Assembly (NCBI RefSeq): GCF_000368045.1
Contig: NZ_KB849236.1
Location: 1,043,293-1,107,292 of the forward strand
DNA: 64,000 nt
DNA from: Acinetobacter johnsonii CIP 64.6
GTDB lineage: Bacteria > Pseudomonadota > Gammaproteobacteria > Pseudomonadales > Moraxellaceae
Direction: 5' to 3'
This document shows positions 35,266 to 45,227 of this stretch, piece by piece. Under the pieces are notes generated by a model. That model was not told the origin of the DNA. It saw only the letters and a list, made by a program, of their open reading frames with translations, and searched no databases. How positions within the stretch are numbered: the first letter of the stretch is position 1; every line of letters starts with the position of its first letter. A program made the position numbers and the translations under genes.

Positions 35266-35631
35266 ATGTCTATGCTGAGTAAATTAAGTCAATTATTTAA
35301 ATTAAAGAAAGATGCACCAGAACAACTTTTTTTGCAGCAGCATCAGATTGAATATGATGATGAAAAAGGCTTTATCATTGAAGGTATTGTACTAAATGCC
35401 ATACATGCTGAACGTTTGGTCTATTTTTCAAATCGTAGAATTAGTCAGTTTGATGACCTCAATGCACTTTTTTATAGTGCTATGTTAATCAATGAAAAGA
35501 TCGATTTGGAAATTGCCAATGAACGATTTGTCGCACGTTTAGGTAATAATCTAGAAAACTTAACTGAGCTAAAGCGAATGATTAAGCTACTCAATGACTA
35601 TTATTACCAGTTTATACGTGACAAAAAATAA
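35266..35631 (+). CDS. Hypothetical soluble protein
   Basis: A 121-residue protein starting MSMLSKLSQLFKLKKDAPEQ. It shows an N-terminal amphipathic basic helix, then a region with regular beta/alpha alternation (IEYDDEKGFIIEGIVLNAIHAERLVYFSN) and a helical C-terminus (NLTELKRMIKLLNDYYYQF). No membrane segment or signal. I do not recognise the family. It is located between the aspA remnant and mfd and appears to have its own promoter region. ATGs at 35266 and 35272 are both possible starts. Confidence 0.6.
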   Translation: MSMLSKLSQLFKLKKDAPEQLFLQQHQIEYDDEKGFIIEGIVLNAIHAERLVYFSNRRISQFDDLNALFYSAMLINEKIDLEIANERFVARLGNNLENLTELKRMIKLLNDYYYQFIRDKK

Positions 35632-35744
35632 GTCTTTTAAAAGCCATAAATTTGAGTTGTAAAAAGGACTTAGCGCTAGATTGATGTTGTTGTTGTCGTG
35701 AAAAATAACATGCAGCGTGAGGACATCATGCTAGTATATGACGC

Positions 35745-38700
35745 ATGTTTTTAAACGCTAAAGCCATGTCCATGCTCCAAGAAGAAATCTCCCAACTGAA
35801 TGTGCAACAACTAAAAGCAGGCGAAAAACGTTGGCTGGGAAATTTGCTCGGCTCTTCAGCTGCATTATTCATTCAAACGTTAAGTTCACAAAATAAAAAG
35901 CTCTTTGTGGTTGTGGCAAAAAATAATCAACACTTAGCACAACTCGAAAGTGAATTTGAATTTTACGGTATTCGACCGACCATTTTCCCAGACTGGGAAA
36001 TTCTGCCTTATGACCGTTTATCTCCTCATCAAGATATTGTGTCTGAGCGTCTCGCAATTTTATCCAATATGCCGCAAACAGGCGTCTTACTGATTTCGGC
36101 TTCGACCTTGGTGCAGCGTGTAGCGCCGACGTCGTGGGTGTTGGGAGAACACTTTGATATTCACGTTGGTCAAAAGTTTGAATTGGAACAGCAAAAGAAG
36201 CGTTTGATTCAAGCAGGCTATCATTTGGTCGACACAGTATATGACCATGGTGAATTTGCGGTTCGGGGTAGCATTATGGATATCTATGCCTCAGGTCAAG
36301 CTGCCCCAATTCGCATAGATTTGTTTGATGATGAAATTGAAACCCTCAAATTTTTTGATCCTGAAACACAGCGCACTACGGAAAACTTAAAACAATTTTC
36401 CGTATTACCGGCTAAAGAGTTTCCGCTGAAAGAGGCACGCAGCATATTTCGTGATCGCTATGCAGAAATGTTTCCGACGGCAAATCCAAAGAAAAATCCA
36501 ATTTATCAGGATGTGTTAGAAGGAATTGCATCACCAGGTATCGAATTCTATTTTCCACTATTTTTCAGTGCTGCGCAGATGGAAGCTCAAAGTACACTAC
36601 TTTCGTATTTACCAAGTCATTCCATCGTCATTACAGATAAGCAAGTTGATGATGGTTTGGATAATTTTTGGAAAGAAATCGATCGACGTTATGAAGACCG
36701 TCGTCATAATGTTGACCAGCCAATTTTAGCCCCTAACCAGCTTTTTATTTCGACCAATCAAGTTTTAGAACAGCTCAATACCTTTCCCCGCATTATTGCC
36801 TCAGTCGAGGCTTTTGATCTAAAAGCGGGTGTGATTAATTTAAACACGGAGCTTCCACCACGTTTAGCGGTCGATCCTAAACATGAAAAGCCCTTTCATG
36901 CGGTTAAACAGTATATTGATGCTGCTAATCATCCAGTATTGCTGGTTGCTGAAAGCGCTGGGCGTCGTGAAACTTTGAAAGATGCATTGCGCGCCACATT
37001 GGGAGAGATTCCTAATGTTGAGAATTTTGCTGAATTTCAAAAATCCTTGCATGCCATTGCAATTACCAGTGCGCCATTAGAGCGTGGCTTGGTATTAAAA
37101 GACAGCATTAGCATCATTTCTGAAAATCAGTTGTATGAGCATCGTGTTGTACAGCGTCGTCGTAAACGCCAGCAAGAGGTTTCGGAAGAGTTTCTCATCC
37201 GTAGTTTGACTGAACTGAGTATGGGTGCGCCGGTGGTGCATATCGACTATGGTGTGGGGCGTTATGCGGGCTTAGTCACCTTAAGCATTGATGATCAAGA
37301 CTATGAGTTTTTGCAACTTGATTATGCTGATGCTGCCAAAGTTTATGTTCCAGTGACCAATTTACATTTGATTAGTCGCTATAGTGGTGGCGACCCAGAC
37401 TTGGCACCCTTGCATAAGTTGGGTACAGATGCTTGGAGCAAAGCAAAGCGTAAAGCACTCGAGCAAATCCATGATGTAGCAGCGGAGTTATTGCATATCC
37501 AAGCTCGTCGTCAAGCCAAACCTGGTTTTGGTTTTGAGCTAGAGCATGGTCAATATATGCAGTTTGCCAGTGGTTTTGCCTATGAAGAAACACTGGATCA
37601 GGCCAATGCAATTGAAGCGACTTTATATGATATGCAATTGGCTAAACCTATGGATCGTTTGGTCTGTGGTGATGTAGGCTTTGGTAAAACCGAAGTGGCA
37701 ATGCGGGCTGCCTTTTTGGCCGTGCAGAACAACAAACAAGTGGCAGTTTTGGTGCCGACGACGTTGCTGGCCCAACAGCATTATGAGTCGTTTAAAGACC
37801 GTTTTGCCGATTGGCCTATTCGTATCGAAGTTTTATCTCGTTTTGGCAGCAGTAAATCACATACGAAAACGATCGAAGACTTAGCTGAGGGCAAAGTCGA
37901 CATCGTGATTGGTACGCATAAAATTCTACAAGAAAGTGTCCAGTTTAAAGACTTAGGCTTAATGATTGTGGATGAAGAACACCGCTTCGGTGTACGTGAT
38001 AAAGAGCGGATTAAAGCAATGCGTGCAGATGTGGATATGTTGACTCTGACTGCAACTCCAATTCCACGGACTTTAAACATGGCCTTTAGTGGTATGCGTG
38101 ATCTATCGATTATTGCTACACCACCTGCACGACGTTTAGCGGTAAAAACTTTTGTGCAAGAACATACGGGTGATTCAGTTAAAGAAGCCATCTTGCGTGA
38201 GTTACTACGTGGTGGACAAGTTTATTTCCTACATAATGAAGTAGAAACCATTGAGCGTGCAGCGGAGAGTCTTCGAGAGTTGGTCCCTGAGGCACGTGTG
38301 GCTGTTGCACATGGTCAAATGCGTGAACGCGAGTTAGAACAAGTCATGCAGCAGTTCTACCATAAAGAATATAACGTGCTGGTCTGCTCAACCATTATTG
38401 AAACAGGGATTGATGTTCCGAATGCCAATACCATTTTAATTGAGCGGGCAGATAAGCTGGGTTTAGCGCAGTTGCATCAACTACGTGGGCGTGTAGGGCG
38501 CTCGCATCACCAAGCTTATGCCTATCTGTTGGTGCCATCCATCAAAGGATTAAAAGGTGATGCTGAAAAACGTCTGGATGCGATTCAGCGGGCATCGACA
38601 TTAGGTGCGGGCTTTATGTTAGCGACGGAAGACTTAGAAATTCGCGGAGCGGGTGAGCTACTTGGCGAGCAACAAAGTGGTTCAATGCAAGCCATTGGCT

Positions 38701-39230
38701 ATAGCTTATATATGGAGATGCTCGAAAAGGCGACCAAAGCCATTCAAAAGGGCAAAACCCCAAATTTCGATGCTCCACTCTCACTGACCGCAGAAATCAA
38801 TTTACATATGCCGGCCTTGATTCCAGATGAATATCTAGGAGATGTCCATCAGCGTTTATTGTTCTATAAGCGTATTAGTAATACGGACAGTCAGGAAAAA
38901 CTCGATAACATTCGTATGGAGTTGATTGACCGTTTTGGGATACCGCCACAACCTGTGAAGCAGCTTTTTGCTGTGCATCAGATGCGTTTGAAAGCAGAAA
39001 CACTGGGCATTACCAAAGTGGATATTGCTGCTAATGGGGGGGTGATTGAATTCTCACCTGATACTCCTGTTCAGGCGATTAGTATTATTCAGATGATGCA
39101 AAAACACCCGACCTTTTTTAGGATGGAGGGTGGCCAGCGCTTAAAGGTCATGGTGATGCTAGAGGACTATGAAAAACGAATTCAATTTATCAATGACTTA
39201 TTGGAAAGTTTATTGAAAGAATTGCATTAA
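35745..39230 (+). CDS. mfd: Transcription-repair coupling factor
   Basis: A 1161-residue Mfd that removes stalled RNA polymerase from damaged DNA and recruits UvrA. The UvrB-like N-terminal region (about residues 20-350), the RNA polymerase interaction domain beginning VHIDYGVGRYAGLVTL (about 495), the translocase motor with Walker A GDVGFGKTE (about 640), the DEEHRFG box and TATPIPRTLNM, and the RecG-like/TRCF C-terminal domain (FGIPPQPVKQLFAVHQMRL) are all present in the usual order. Length is close to E. coli Mfd (1148). The ATG at 35745 has GAGGA only further upstream; an ATG seven codons later is an alternative. It is transcribed alone. Confidence 0.96.
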   Translation: MFLNAKAMSMLQEEISQLNVQQLKAGEKRWLGNLLGSSAALFIQTLSSQNKKLFVVVAKNNQHLAQLESEFEFYGIRPTIFPDWEILPYDRLSPHQDIVSERLAILSNMPQTGVLLISASTLVQRVAPTSWVLGEHFDIHVGQKFELEQQKKRLIQAGYHLVDTVYDHGEFAVRGSIMDIYASGQAAPIRIDLFDDEIETLKFFDPETQRTTENLKQFSVLPAKEFPLKEARSIFRDRYAEMFPTANPKKNPIYQDVLEGIASPGIEFYFPLFFSAAQMEAQSTLLSYLPSHSIVITDKQVDDGLDNFWKEIDRRYEDRRHNVDQPILAPNQLFISTNQVLEQLNTFPRIIASVEAFDLKAGVINLNTELPPRLAVDPKHEKPFHAVKQYIDAANHPVLLVAESAGRRETLKDALRATLGEIPNVENFAEFQKSLHAIAITSAPLERGLVLKDSISIISENQLYEHRVVQRRRKRQQEVSEEFLIRSLTELSMGAPVVHIDYGVGRYAGLVTLSIDDQDYEFLQLDYADAAKVYVPVTNLHLISRYSGGDPDLAPLHKLGTDAWSKAKRKALEQIHDVAAELLHIQARRQAKPGFGFELEHGQYMQFASGFAYEETLDQANAIEATLYDMQLAKPMDRLVCGDVGFGKTEVAMRAAFLAVQNNKQVAVLVPTTLLAQQHYESFKDRFADWPIRIEVLSRFGSSKSHTKTIEDLAEGKVDIVIGTHKILQESVQFKDLGLMIVDEEHRFGVRDKERIKAMRADVDMLTLTATPIPRTLNMAFSGMRDLSIIATPPARRLAVKTFVQEHTGDSVKEAILRELLRGGQVYFLHNEVETIERAAESLRELVPEARVAVAHGQMRERELEQVMQQFYHKEYNVLVCSTIIETGIDVPNANTILIERADKLGLAQLHQLRGRVGRSHHQAYAYLLVPSIKGLKGDAEKRLDAIQRASTLGAGFMLATEDLEIRGAGELLGEQQSGSMQAIGYSLYMEMLEKATKAIQKGKTPNFDAPLSLTAEINLHMPALIPDEYLGDVHQRLLFYKRISNTDSQEKLDNIRMELIDRFGIPPQPVKQLFAVHQMRLKAETLGITKVDIAANGGVIEFSPDTPVQAISIIQMMQKHPTFFRMEGGQRLKVMVMLEDYEKRIQFINDLLESLLKELH

Positions 39231-39461
39231 AATTTAGCTCTAATTTGCTGTGATTTCATACAGATATCAGGTCTTTTTTGCGGACTTGCGCTATAAAAAG
39301 AAAGACTTGATTTTTTGATGAAATTTATTAAAGTAATAAATGTGATGTGGTTCAAAGTAAAACGTAGTTTATTTGTGTTGAAACACATTGCTTGCAATAT
39401 TCACCTCTGATTGGATGTGATAGTATTAGCCATTATTCTAATTTGCATCATTTATAAAGAT

Positions 39462-39896
39462 ATGTTTAGTTTGCATCCACAACTTGCTCAAGATACGTTT
39501 TTTGTAGGCGACTTTCCACTTTCAACATGTCGCTTAATGAATGATATGCAATTCCCGTGGCTAATTTTAATTCCACGCGTGCCAGGCATCACTGAGTTAT
39601 ATGAGCTCAGTCAAGCCGACCAAGAACAGTTTTTACGTGAGTCAAGCTGGTTATCAAGCCAATTGGCTCGTGTATTCCGTGCTGACAAAATGAATGTTGC
39701 TGCTTTAGGTAACATGGTTCCGCAGCTCCATTTTCACCATGTTGTACGTTATCAAAACGACGTCGCATGGCCAAAACCAGTTTGGGGTACACCCGCTGTT
39801 CCTTATAGCAATGAAGTGCTTGCGCATATGCGTCAAACTTTAATGCTTGCACTACGTGGTCAAGGTGATATGCCATTCGATTGGCGTATGGACTAA
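39462..39896 (+). CDS. HIT domain protein, diverged histidine triad
   Basis: A 144-residue HIT-superfamily protein (MFSLHPQLAQDTFFVGDFPL...). The expected His-x-His-x-His triad reads QLHFHHVV, so the first His is Gln, as is typical of the Pseudomonas/Acinetobacter relatives of this group. The middle histidine, which acts as nucleophile, is kept. Family members hydrolyse nucleotide phosphoramidates or related nucleotides; activity here is not proven. The conserved NVAALGNMVPQLHFHH block defines it. A longer in-frame start at 39411 would add a hydrophobic lead, so ATG 39462 was chosen. It precedes the cyclase gene by 58 bp on the same strand. Confidence 0.82.
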   Translation: MFSLHPQLAQDTFFVGDFPLSTCRLMNDMQFPWLILIPRVPGITELYELSQADQEQFLRESSWLSSQLARVFRADKMNVAALGNMVPQLHFHHVVRYQNDVAWPKPVWGTPAVPYSNEVLAHMRQTLMLALRGQGDMPFDWRMD

Positions 39897-39954
39897 TACA
39901 CGTGAGAAATCAAATCAGGGATGATTTGATCGTGAGCATAATGGGGAACGAGCA

Positions 39955-41418
39955 GTGCCATTAGACGATTGGTTATCTAAAGAGCCCAAACAATTTGAGT
40001 ATTTCCATCGTGCGATGGGATATGGCATGCTGTCTTTAATAACCATCGTCTATCATTATACGATGGCAGATACTCAATATCAGATTTACGTGCCGCTGCT
40101 GTTGCTCATTGTATTATTGATCACCCCCCCATTTTCAAGGTGGTTAGGTTATCGCTTCAATAATAAGATGCGACGCGGTGTAATGTTTGTTATTGATATT
40201 GTCATTACTGCGATCATTTTAGCCGCTGTACATCTCAGTATCGTACTCACATTTTTAACCATTTTTGCTATGCTTTACACGGCTATTAGCAATAAAATTT
40301 CTTTTTTGATGGTGTCTTTGGCCAGCCTGATTGGGGTGGTTGTCTTTTATATCTCAATTATCTTTGTCTTCGGTTTTGGTGAGTATTTCGAGGCTACCAG
40401 TACCGAACTGATCGTATTGGGTTTTTTGTGCCTCACCACTTATTTTGGCGTGGGTAGCTATTATCAGCGCAACCAAATGCAAGACATATACCGCCGCAAA
40501 AATCACTATTTCGATCAGATGAACCGTTATATGGAGTTTGCCAATCAGCTGAGTCGCTATGCACCAGTTCAGTTGTGGCAATCGATTATGAAGGGTGAGT
40601 CTGAAGCGAAAATTGAATACAAGCGTAAGAAACTGACAGTTTTCTTTTCAGATATTCAGGGTTTTACAGAGCTTTCTGAAAGCTTAATTCCGGATGATTT
40701 AGCATTCCTACTCAATGATTATTTAAAACACATGACCGAGATTGCGAAGCAATATGAAGGTACTGTGGATAAATTCATGGGGGATGCAATTTTAGTGTTC
40801 TTTGGTGACCCTAATTCTGAAGGTGTAGAGCGTGATGCTCAAAACTGTTTGGAAATGGCTATGGCGATGCGTCAGCAAATGAAAATCCTGCGCGAGCGTT
40901 GGGTGAAAATGGGTTATCCGCCATTACATATTCGTATGGGAATTTCTACAGGGTATTGCCACGTAGGGAACTATGGCGCATCGCACCGTATGGCTTATAC
41001 CATTGTTGGTCGTGATGCAAACCTTGCTGCACGCTTACAAAGTGCAGCGCAAGTGGATGAAATCTTAATTTCGGACGATACACATAATTTAGTAAAAAAT
41101 GATTATCTTTGTGCGCCGAAAGCACCAATTTTCCTTAAGGGGATTAAAGGTGCTGTGAAAACGTGGCAAGTCGTTGAAAAATATACGTCGCAAAAATCAG
41201 ACTATCAACGCTGGTTTGATTATGAATATAAAGGGTTTCATTTGCTGCTAAACTTAGATGAAGTGCAGAATTTTGAATATCCGCAGTTGATTCAAGTTTT
41301 AGAAAAAATGATTCAACGCATTCAAACCCAGCAGAAGATGACCAACTCGCAAGGTATCGTTAAACTCAATCTTGAAGATGAAGTAATAGAACCTGTTCAA
41401 AAAAATGAATATCATTAA
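39955..41418 (+). CDS. Membrane class III adenylate/guanylate cyclase
   Basis: A 487-residue protein with six hydrophobic helices in about residues 25-180 (a CHASE/MASE-like membrane part) and a C-terminal class III cyclase domain. The catalytic residues are visible: metal Asp in VFFSDIQGFTELS, metal Asp and substrate Lys in GTVDKFMGDAILVFFG, and the transition-state Asn/Arg in GRDANLAARLQ. The Lys in DKFMGD is the adenine-specifying one, so cAMP is the likely product, though substrate discrimination also depends on a second residue. The start is GTG (GGGGAACGAGCA before it). Acinetobacter is known to carry membrane class III cyclases; which effector responds is not visible here. A terminator shared with fdx follows. 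Confidence 0.86.
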   Translation: MPLDDWLSKEPKQFEYFHRAMGYGMLSLITIVYHYTMADTQYQIYVPLLLLIVLLITPPFSRWLGYRFNNKMRRGVMFVIDIVITAIILAAVHLSIVLTFLTIFAMLYTAISNKISFLMVSLASLIGVVVFYISIIFVFGFGEYFEATSTELIVLGFLCLTTYFGVGSYYQRNQMQDIYRRKNHYFDQMNRYMEFANQLSRYAPVQLWQSIMKGESEAKIEYKRKKLTVFFSDIQGFTELSESLIPDDLAFLLNDYLKHMTEIAKQYEGTVDKFMGDAILVFFGDPNSEGVERDAQNCLEMAMAMRQQMKILRERWVKMGYPPLHIRMGISTGYCHVGNYGASHRMAYTIVGRDANLAARLQSAAQVDEILISDDTHNLVKNDYLCAPKAPIFLKGIKGAVKTWQVVEKYTSQKSDYQRWFDYEYKGFHLLLNLDEVQNFEYPQLIQVLEKMIQRIQTQQKMTNSQGIVKLNLEDEVIEPVQKNEYH

Positions 41419-41450
41419 GTTGATAGGATGAGATACAAAGCGAGAGTCGT

Positions 41451-41480
41451 AAAAAAGCCACTACAATGAGTGGCTTTTTT
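41451..41480. terminator. Bidirectional terminator between cyclase and isc operon
   Basis: AAAAAAGCCACT-ACAATG-AGTGGCTTTTTT, ending 13 bp before the fdx stop. Confidence 0.88.
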
Positions 41481-41492
41481 ATGCTTTGAAAA

Positions 41493-41831
41493 TTAGTGAT
41501 TTTCAGATGCGTGGTTAATTGTGTATTTAGGAATTTCAACTTCTAAGTCTTCATCCACTAACTTCACTTGGCAAGACAAGCGAGAGTCAGGTTCTAAGCC
41601 CCAAGCACGATCCAGTAGATCAGCTTCAACATCATTCATTTCTTCTAAACTGTCAAAGCCTTTACGTACCACAACGTGGCAAGTTGTACATGCAGCGGAC
41701 ATATCGCACGCATGTTCAATTTTGATTCCATTTTTCAGTAAGCTTTCACAAAGATTCGCATTCTGTTCAACTTCAAACTCAGCACCTTCTGGGCAGATTT
41801 GCGCATGTGGGAGAACTTTAATACGTGGCAT
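41493..41831 (-). CDS. fdx: ISC-type 2Fe-2S ferredoxin
   Basis: A 112-residue adrenodoxin-like ferredoxin, last gene of the isc operon. Its cluster ligands are C-x5-C-x2-C (HACDMSAACTTCHVV) plus the later Cys in SRLSCQV. It donates electrons for Fe-S cluster assembly on IscU. Located 16 bp after hscA. No iscX gene follows; the operon ends at the terminator. Confidence 0.93.
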   Translation of the reverse strand: MPRIKVLPHAQICPEGAEFEVEQNANLCESLLKNGIKIEHACDMSAACTTCHVVVRKGFDSLEEMNDVEADLLDRAWGLEPDSRLSCQVKLVDEDLEVEIPKYTINHASENH

Positions 41832-41847
41832 AGTCTTTACCTATAAA

Positions 41848-43707
41848 TTAGTTTGAGTTTGACCAGTCGTCGAGTTTTGTGCCTTTCAGCGCTGCATCGA
41901 TATGCTGATTCATACGTGCTGCTGCAAAAGCATCACTGTATATTTTAAGCTGTTCAACAGCAGATTCAATTGCTTTGATTTCTGTTGTTTCAAGTGTTGC
42001 TTCTAATGAAGTTTTGGCCGCATTTAATGCAACTTGTTGTTCACTCGTGAGCAGGTGAGCATCCACTTTTAGGGCTTGCTCTAAAGCTTCGAGTTCGCGT
42101 TTTGCTTCAACTTTGGTTTCTTGTAAGTGACGAAGATTTTTATCTTCTTCAGCAAACTTGTAACCATCGAGCAGTAAGCGTTCCATATCGCTATCAGCCA
42201 AACCATATGATGGTTTGATATCAATTTGTGCATGTACGCCAGAGGTTGTTTCTTTAGCTGAAACCGTCAGTAGGCCATCGGCATCCACTTGGAAGGTCAC
42301 TTCAATACGCGCTTGACCCGCAGTCATTGGTGGAATGCCGCGAAGGACAAAACGACCTAAGCTACGGCAATGCTCAACCAAATCACGCTCACCTTGAACC
42401 ACATGAATCAGCATCGCGGTTTGGCCATCTTGGTAGGTGGTGAACTCTTGGCGACGTGCAACTGGGATTGCGGTATTACGTGAAATAAGGCGCTCAACCA
42501 AGCCGCCCATGGTTTCCAGACCGAGAGAAAGCGGAGTTACATCAAGCAGTAATGCGCCATCGGCTGTGTTTCCAATCAACTGATTGGCTGTAATCGATGC
42601 ACCAATAGCAACAACTTCATCTGGGTTGATGGTACATAATGGCTCTTGAGCAAACACATCGCGTACAGCGTTTTGTACAGCATAAGAGCGAGTTGAGCCA
42701 CCGACCAAAACTACGTTTTGAATGTCGTTGAGTTCGAGTTTGGCATCGCGGAGGACACGTTTGCAGACACTAATCGTTTTATCTAAAGCAACTTTGATAA
42801 TGCTTTCAAATGTCGTGCGATCAAGAGTCAAGCTGTGCTCTAGGACTTGTAAATGAACGCTTTCTGCATCGGTTAAAGCTTCTTTAGCTTTACGTGCAGC
42901 AACTAAAACGTGTGCATATTCAGTGTCATCGAACTGCTCAATGTTGAGTTCTTTTTTCGCCCATTTTACGATTAAACGGTCAAGGTCATCACCACCTAAT
43001 GCAGTGTGACCACCCGTCGCTAACACTTCAAACACGCCTTGTGAAAAGCGTAAAATTGAAACGTCAAAGGTACCGCCACCCAAGTCATAAATCACGTAGT
43101 TGTGATCATGCGCAAGATTGGTTTCTTGGTCGAGACCATAGGCAACTGCAGCAGCAGTAGGCTCATTTAAAAGACGTAATACGTTTAAACCCGCAAGTTG
43201 TGCGGCATCACGTGTCGCTTGACGCTGAGCTTCATCGAAGTATGCAGGAACGGTAATCACTGCACCATTGACTTCATTTTTTAAGCTCGCTTCAGCACGA
43301 TCTTTCAGTTGCTTTAAAATTTCAGCGGACACTTCGACAGGGGTTTTGCGACCCTGAGCGGTTTCAAAAGCTGGCATTTGATTATCTTCCCCCACTAAAG
43401 TGTAGGGGTGTTGAAACTTAATGTCAGTTTTAGAGCGTCCCATAAAGCGTTTGACTGAAACGATGGTGTTTTTAGGATCAGCAGTCAAAAATGGTTTTGC
43501 TTCGTCGCCATATTGGGTTTGATTTACACCATAATGCGCGATCGATGGGAGTAAGACACGACCTTGTTCATCATGCAAAACCTTTGCTTTGCCTGAAAGT
43601 ACAGTTGCAACTAGAGAGTGAGTTGTACCTAAGTCGATACCAATGGCAATACGGTGTTCATGTGGCGCACTTGATTGTCCAGGTTCTGCAATTTGCAAGA
43701 GAGCCAT
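41848..43707 (-). CDS. hscA: Fe-S assembly chaperone HscA (Hsp70)
   Basis: A 619-residue Hsp70 specialised for IscU. ATPase motifs GIDLGTTHSLVA, YDLGGGTFDVS and VLVGGSTRS and the substrate-binding half (TPLSLGLETMGG, VTFQVDADGLL) are present. Length equals E. coli HscA (616). It uses ATP to release clusters from IscU with HscB as co-chaperone. It lies between hscB and fdx in the operon. Confidence 0.95.
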   Translation of the reverse strand: MALLQIAEPGQSSAPHEHRIAIGIDLGTTHSLVATVLSGKAKVLHDEQGRVLLPSIAHYGVNQTQYGDEAKPFLTADPKNTIVSVKRFMGRSKTDIKFQHPYTLVGEDNQMPAFETAQGRKTPVEVSAEILKQLKDRAEASLKNEVNGAVITVPAYFDEAQRQATRDAAQLAGLNVLRLLNEPTAAAVAYGLDQETNLAHDHNYVIYDLGGGTFDVSILRFSQGVFEVLATGGHTALGGDDLDRLIVKWAKKELNIEQFDDTEYAHVLVAARKAKEALTDAESVHLQVLEHSLTLDRTTFESIIKVALDKTISVCKRVLRDAKLELNDIQNVVLVGGSTRSYAVQNAVRDVFAQEPLCTINPDEVVAIGASITANQLIGNTADGALLLDVTPLSLGLETMGGLVERLISRNTAIPVARRQEFTTYQDGQTAMLIHVVQGERDLVEHCRSLGRFVLRGIPPMTAGQARIEVTFQVDADGLLTVSAKETTSGVHAQIDIKPSYGLADSDMERLLLDGYKFAEEDKNLRHLQETKVEAKRELEALEQALKVDAHLLTSEQQVALNAAKTSLEATLETTEIKAIESAVEQLKIYSDAFAAARMNQHIDAALKGTKLDDWSNSN

Positions 43708-43744
43708 GTGTTACATCCTTTGAGCGTCAAAAATTAAAAATAAG

Positions 43745-44260
43745 TTAAAATTCATCATCTAAATCAAAGCTATCGTCATCTTCAAAACGATCTTCAGCTT
43801 TATCTATGTCATGCATGACTTTTACAAAGAAGCGAAGTTTGCGGACATCATCACGTGCCTCAGCCCAATCTTCCTCTTCAAAATCAATTTTGAATTCGCG
43901 GACTAAACCATCAATCCATTGTTGAACGTCTAATTTGAGTGATTGTAATTCATCTGCTGAACGTGCTTCATCAAGTTGTTCACGGATTTCTAAGGCAGAC
44001 TGGAGAAATTCAAAATCGTTGATGGATTGATCAAGATGATAATCTTGTTTTTTTAATCCTAATAAATATCCTGCACGGCTATCAACCTGAGATAAAACTT
44101 TAAATGCTTGATTGATCTCACTTGATTTTATGAGGGCTTGATCTTTATCGAGAGCTTTATCTGGGTGATATTGTTGCTGCAACTTTAAAAATTCTGATTT
44201 TAAGGTTGCTAAATCAATATCGAGTGCTACTGGGAGGTTAAACAACTCAAAATGATTCAT
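43745..44260 (-). CDS. hscB: Fe-S assembly co-chaperone HscB
   Basis: A 171-residue J-domain protein, the same length as E. coli HscB. The J domain shows MNHFELFNLPVALDID and the HPD motif in QQYHPDKALDK; the C-terminal three-helix part binds IscU. The ATG at 44260 begins at the conserved MNHFELF; an in-frame extension to 44293 is unlikely. Acidic C-terminal tail (DRFEDDDSFDLDDEF) is longer than usual in charge. It sits between iscA and hscA, 120 bp downstream of iscA. Confidence 0.92.
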   Translation of the reverse strand: MNHFELFNLPVALDIDLATLKSEFLKLQQQYHPDKALDKDQALIKSSEINQAFKVLSQVDSRAGYLLGLKKQDYHLDQSINDFEFLQSALEIREQLDEARSADELQSLKLDVQQWIDGLVREFKIDFEEEDWAEARDDVRKLRFFVKVMHDIDKAEDRFEDDDSFDLDDEF

Positions 44261-44379
44261 AGGAGAGGGATTCCGCGCTAAATTGGGGGTCATTGCGAAA
44301 GCAAAAACACTCTATGTAAATGCAATTAAAACAGTGTGATACACACTGTTTTAATGTTGAAAAGCAAGTTAATGAACTG

Positions 44380-44700
44380 TTATACCGTGAAAGATTCACC
44401 ACAGCCACATTCGCCTTTTTTGTTTGGGTTGTTAAACTCAAAGCCTTCGTTTAAACCATTTTTCACGTAGTCCATCTCCATACCATCGAGATAAACCAAG
44501 CTTTTTGGGTCTACAAATACTTTCACCCCAAACTGCTCAAAGGTGGTGTCATGTGCATCAATTGAATCGACAAATTCAAGCACATAAGCCAAACCAGAAC
44601 AGCCTGAAGTTTTCACGCCAACGCGAATACCTTCACCCTTACCGCGATTTTTTAAATAATTGCTGATATGAGTTGCAGCATTTTCAGTTAAGTTGATCAT
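44380..44700 (-). CDS. iscA: Iron-sulfur assembly protein IscA
   Basis: A 106-residue A-type carrier. The conserved cysteines are in SGCSGLAYVLEF and the C-terminal CGCGESF motif. It transfers assembled clusters to apoproteins. Position between iscU and hscB is canonical. Confidence 0.95.
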   Translation of the reverse strand: MINLTENAATHISNYLKNRGKGEGIRVGVKTSGCSGLAYVLEFVDSIDAHDTTFEQFGVKVFVDPKSLVYLDGMEMDYVKNGLNEGFEFNNPNKKGECGCGESFTV

Positions 44701-44736
44701 GAAAACTCCCTAATCTTTCTTTAAAATGCGAAGCAA

Positions 44737-45123
44737 TTAAGCTTTAGATTTTTTGCTGCGGTAGTCTTCAACAGCAGCTTTAATAGCATCTTCAGCCAGT
44801 ACAGAACAGTGTACTTTTACTGGAGGAAGAGCAAGTTCAGTTGCGATATCAATGTTTTTGATCGCTTGAGCTTGATCTAAAGTTTTGCCTTTTAGCCATT
44901 CAGTCACTAAAGAGCTTGATGCAATAGCAGAGCCACAACCATAAGTTTTGAAACGTGCTTCTTCAATCACACCGTTGTCATCTACTTGGATCTGTAAACG
45001 CATAACGTCGCCACATGCAGGTGCTCCGACCATACCTGTACCTACGTTTTCAGCATTTTTGTCTAATACACCTACATTACGAGGGTTTTCGTAATGGTCA
45101 ATTACTTTTTCGCTATAAGCCAT
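44737..45123 (-). CDS. iscU: Fe-S cluster scaffold IscU
   Basis: A 128-residue scaffold on which 2Fe-2S clusters are built. The three ligand cysteines are in GAPACGDVMRLQ, YGCGSAIASSSL and VKVHCSVLAEDAI, and the HscA-recognised LPPVK loop is intact. It lies 104 bp downstream of iscS in the operon. Confidence 0.96.
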   Translation of the reverse strand: MAYSEKVIDHYENPRNVGVLDKNAENVGTGMVGAPACGDVMRLQIQVDDNGVIEEARFKTYGCGSAIASSSLVTEWLKGKTLDQAQAIKNIDIATELALPPVKVHCSVLAEDAIKAAVEDYRSKKSKA

Positions 45124-45227
45124 GATGCGTCTCCAAACCTCGGGGTCAGCGTTAATATTAAATATGGGGTCAAAACTTGATTTTTCAATGAAGCCATCCA
45201 GTATGTGGATGACTTCAATAGGAAAAA

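Noticed and set aside
37781..38191. 136-codon open frame antisense to mfd
   Set aside because: Lies wholly within a strongly conserved gene and shows composition expected of a shadow frame.
44247..44441. 64-codon minus-strand open frame between hscB and iscA
   Set aside because: Overlaps both genes in a different frame and has no operon logic; the isc genes explain the region.
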